DNA of 64,000 bases from Microbacterium sp. Nx66 (GTDB taxonomy: Bacteria > Actinomycetota > Actinomycetes > Actinomycetales > Microbacteriaceae). Where the stretch lies: positions 1,116,001 to 1,180,000 of the forward strand of contig NZ_LR880474.1 of NCBI RefSeq assembly GCF_904066215.1, given 5' to 3'. The stretch's first letter is position 1. Each line of letters opens with the position of its first letter. The translations under genes were made by a program, and so were the position numbers. Shown here piece by piece: positions 62,420-64,000 of this stretch. Below the pieces are notes generated by a model. The model did not search any database. It had not been told where the DNA came from and saw only the letters and a program-made list of their open reading frames with translations.

Positions 62420-64000
62420 GTGAAGCGCAACAAGATCGCCCTCGCGGGCAGCGCACTGTTCGTGATCGGCGCCCTGACTCTCGCCGGCTGCGCGAGCGGC
62501 GGCGGCAACTCGGGAGACGACGGCAGCGGGGCGAAGGCCGACCCGGATGCCATCATCACCACGAACGGCTCCGAGCCCGAGAACCCGCTCATCCCGACCA
62601 ACACCAACGAGGTCGGCGGCGGCAAGATCCTCGACGAGATCTTCGCCGGGCTCGTCTACTACGACGCCGAGGGCAAGCCGGTCAACGACATGGCCGAGGA
62701 GATCGTGACCGAAGACCCGCAGCACCTCACGGTGACGCTGAAGGAGGGGCAGACCTTCTCCGACGGCGAAGAGGTCACGGCCGACAACTTCATCAAGGCG
62801 TGGAACTACGGCGCCCAGGCGGAGAACGCGCACCTCTCGAACTACTTCTTCGAGGACATCGAGGGCTTCCAGAACACCGAAGAGGTGTACGGCGCGCAGG
62901 GCGACCTGACCGGCCTCGAGCAGGTGGACGACTACACCTTCAAGATCACCCTGAACAAGCCGGCCGCCGACTTCGCGCTGCGCCTCGGCTACTCGGCGTA
63001 CTACCCGCTGCCTGACGCGGCGTTCGAGGACATGGACGCCTTCGGGGAGAACCCGATCGGCAACGGTCCGTACAAGCTCGACGGCGAGGGCGCCTGGCAG
63101 CACGACGTGCAGATCGACCTGGTCCGCAACGACGACTACGAGGGCGGGCGCCAGGCGAAGAACGGCGGTCTCACGATCAAGTTCTACGCGACCCAGGATG
63201 CGGCCTACGCGGACCTGCAGGGCAACAAGGTCGACGTCATCGACGTCATCCCCGCCGTCTCGCTGCCCACGTTCCAGGATGACCTCGGCGACCGCGCTGT
63301 GAACCAGCCGTCCGCCGTGTTCCAGTCGTTCACGATCGGGCAGTTCCTGCCGCACTTCTCGGGCGAAGAGGGTATCCTCCGTCGCCAGGCCATCTCGATG
63401 GCGTTCGACCGCGACCAGATCACCGACAAGATCTTCTTCGGCACCCGCACCACGGCCTCCGACTTCACGTCGCCGGTCATCGACGGCTGGTCGGACTCGA
63501 TCTCGGGCAATGAGGTCCTGAAGTACGACCCGGAGAAGGCCAAGGAGCTGTGGGCCGAGGCCGACGCGATCTCCCCGTGGGAGGGCGAGTTCAAGATCGC
63601 CTACAACACCGACGGCGGCCACCAGGAGTGGGTCGAGGCCGTGACCAACGCGATCTCCAACACGCTGGGCATCGAGGCCTCGGGTGACCCGTACCCGACC
63701 TTCTCGGTCATCCGCGAGGAGATCAACAACAACAGCATCAAGACCGCCGCCCGCTCGGGTTGGCAGGCCGACTACCCCGGTCTGTACAACTTCCTCGGCC
63801 CGCTCTACGCGACCAACGCCGGTTCGAACGACGGCGACTACTCGAACCCCGAGTTCGACAAGCTGATCGCCGACGGCATCAGCAACACCGACACCGCGGC
63901 TCAGGTCGAGGAGTTCACCAAGGCGCAGGAGATCCTCTTCAACGACCTCCCCGCGATCCCGCTGTGGTACTCCAACGTGACCGGTGGCTACGCCGACACG
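62420..64000 (+). CDS. Family-5 solute-binding lipoprotein (3' partial)
   Basis: The first 527 codons of an SBP_bac_5 lipoprotein; the frame is open to the window edge. The signal peptide ends LAGC (Cys 24), then a Gly/Ser-rich linker. Typical segments are QTFSDGEEVTADNFIKAWNYG, NPIGNGPYKL, RRQAISMAFDRDQI and the late WQADYPGLYNFLGPLY, which points to OppA-type oligopeptide binding. GTG at 62420 has a strong CAGGAGGAC ribosome binding site. It is separate from the earlier importer and probably heads its own operon beyond the window. A TACGCT box at 62351 may be its -10. Confidence 0.9.
   Translation, partial: MKRNKIALAGSALFVIGALTLAGCASGGGNSGDDGSGAKADPDAIITTNGSEPENPLIPTNTNEVGGGKILDEIFAGLVYYDAEGKPVNDMAEEIVTEDPQHLTVTLKEGQTFSDGEEVTADNFIKAWNYGAQAENAHLSNYFFEDIEGFQNTEEVYGAQGDLTGLEQVDDYTFKITLNKPAADFALRLGYSAYYPLPDAAFEDMDAFGENPIGNGPYKLDGEGAWQHDVQIDLVRNDDYEGGRQAKNGGLTIKFYATQDAAYADLQGNKVDVIDVIPAVSLPTFQDDLGDRAVNQPSAVFQSFTIGQFLPHFSGEEGILRRQAISMAFDRDQITDKIFFGTRTTASDFTSPVIDGWSDSISGNEVLKYDPEKAKELWAEADAISPWEGEFKIAYNTDGGHQEWVEAVTNAISNTLGIEASGDPYPTFSVIREEINNNSIKTAARSGWQADYPGLYNFLGPLYATNAGSNDGDYSNPEFDKLIADGISNTDTAAQVEEFTKAQEILFNDLPAIPLWYSNVTGGYADT

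Overview
The window is a high-GC actinobacterial chromosome segment, most likely Microbacterium or a close Microbacteriaceae relative. Support comes from the base composition, from several actinobacterial families of unknown function (DUF4307, DUF4245, DUF6264, DUF6328), from mycobacteria-like gene order over the first half, and from many genes whose ATG or GTG lies about six bases after a TANNNT box, as in leaderless actinobacterial transcripts. I see no rRNA, tRNA, integrase, insertion sequence or CRISPR array.

Layout. 1-7.5 kb: the end of an aldonolactone oxidase, LemA, a YcaQ-type DNA glycosylase, an AI-2E-type permease, threonine ammonia-lyase, GreA and DUF4307. 7.6-27.4 kb: a core block holding hemolysin III, a cis-prenyltransferase, a class V aminotransferase, PIN-PhoH, the fumC/carbonic anhydrase/DUF4245/xseBA operon, ispH, an IclR regulator, fbaA, glpX, rmuC, an exonuclease, a methyltransferase and ychF. 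Much of it parallels Mycobacterium tuberculosis Rv1080c-Rv1112 as I remember that order. Two things interrupt the block: a DUF559/AbiEi-like nuclease gene flanked on both sides by a 19-bp repeat family (12.2-13.7 kb), and a probable small RNA with three UCCCC-loop hairpins (about 19.98-20.11 kb).

27.4-29.9 kb: a RelA/SpoT-domain gene with visibly lower GC, convergent with a three-gene BLUF photoreceptor operon. 30-40.7 kb: a GH65 phosphorylase or hydrolase and a stress-flavoured group (SDR, manganese catalase, Dps, AhpD-like protein, a HesB-like protein without cysteines, an alpha/beta hydrolase lacking the nucleophilic serine). 40.7-46.2 kb: an MFS exporter, an ABC exporter, an SDR and a glycosyltransferase.

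46.2-51.9 kb: an NAD de novo operon in which an NrtR-like Nudix regulator precedes nadA, nadB, nadC and a cysteine desulfurase that probably supplies the NadA iron-sulfur cluster. 52.1-57.5 kb: a complete family-5 (oligopeptide or sugar) ABC importer with an inverted-repeat operator at its promoter. 57.5-62.2 kb: a tandem glycine riboswitch ahead of gcvT-gcvH-gcvP. 62.4 kb to the end: the 5' part of a second family-5 solute-binding lipoprotein gene, cut by the window edge.

The best candidates for something undescribed are the repeat-flanked DUF559 gene, the UCCCC-loop RNA and the foreign-looking RelA/SpoT gene.
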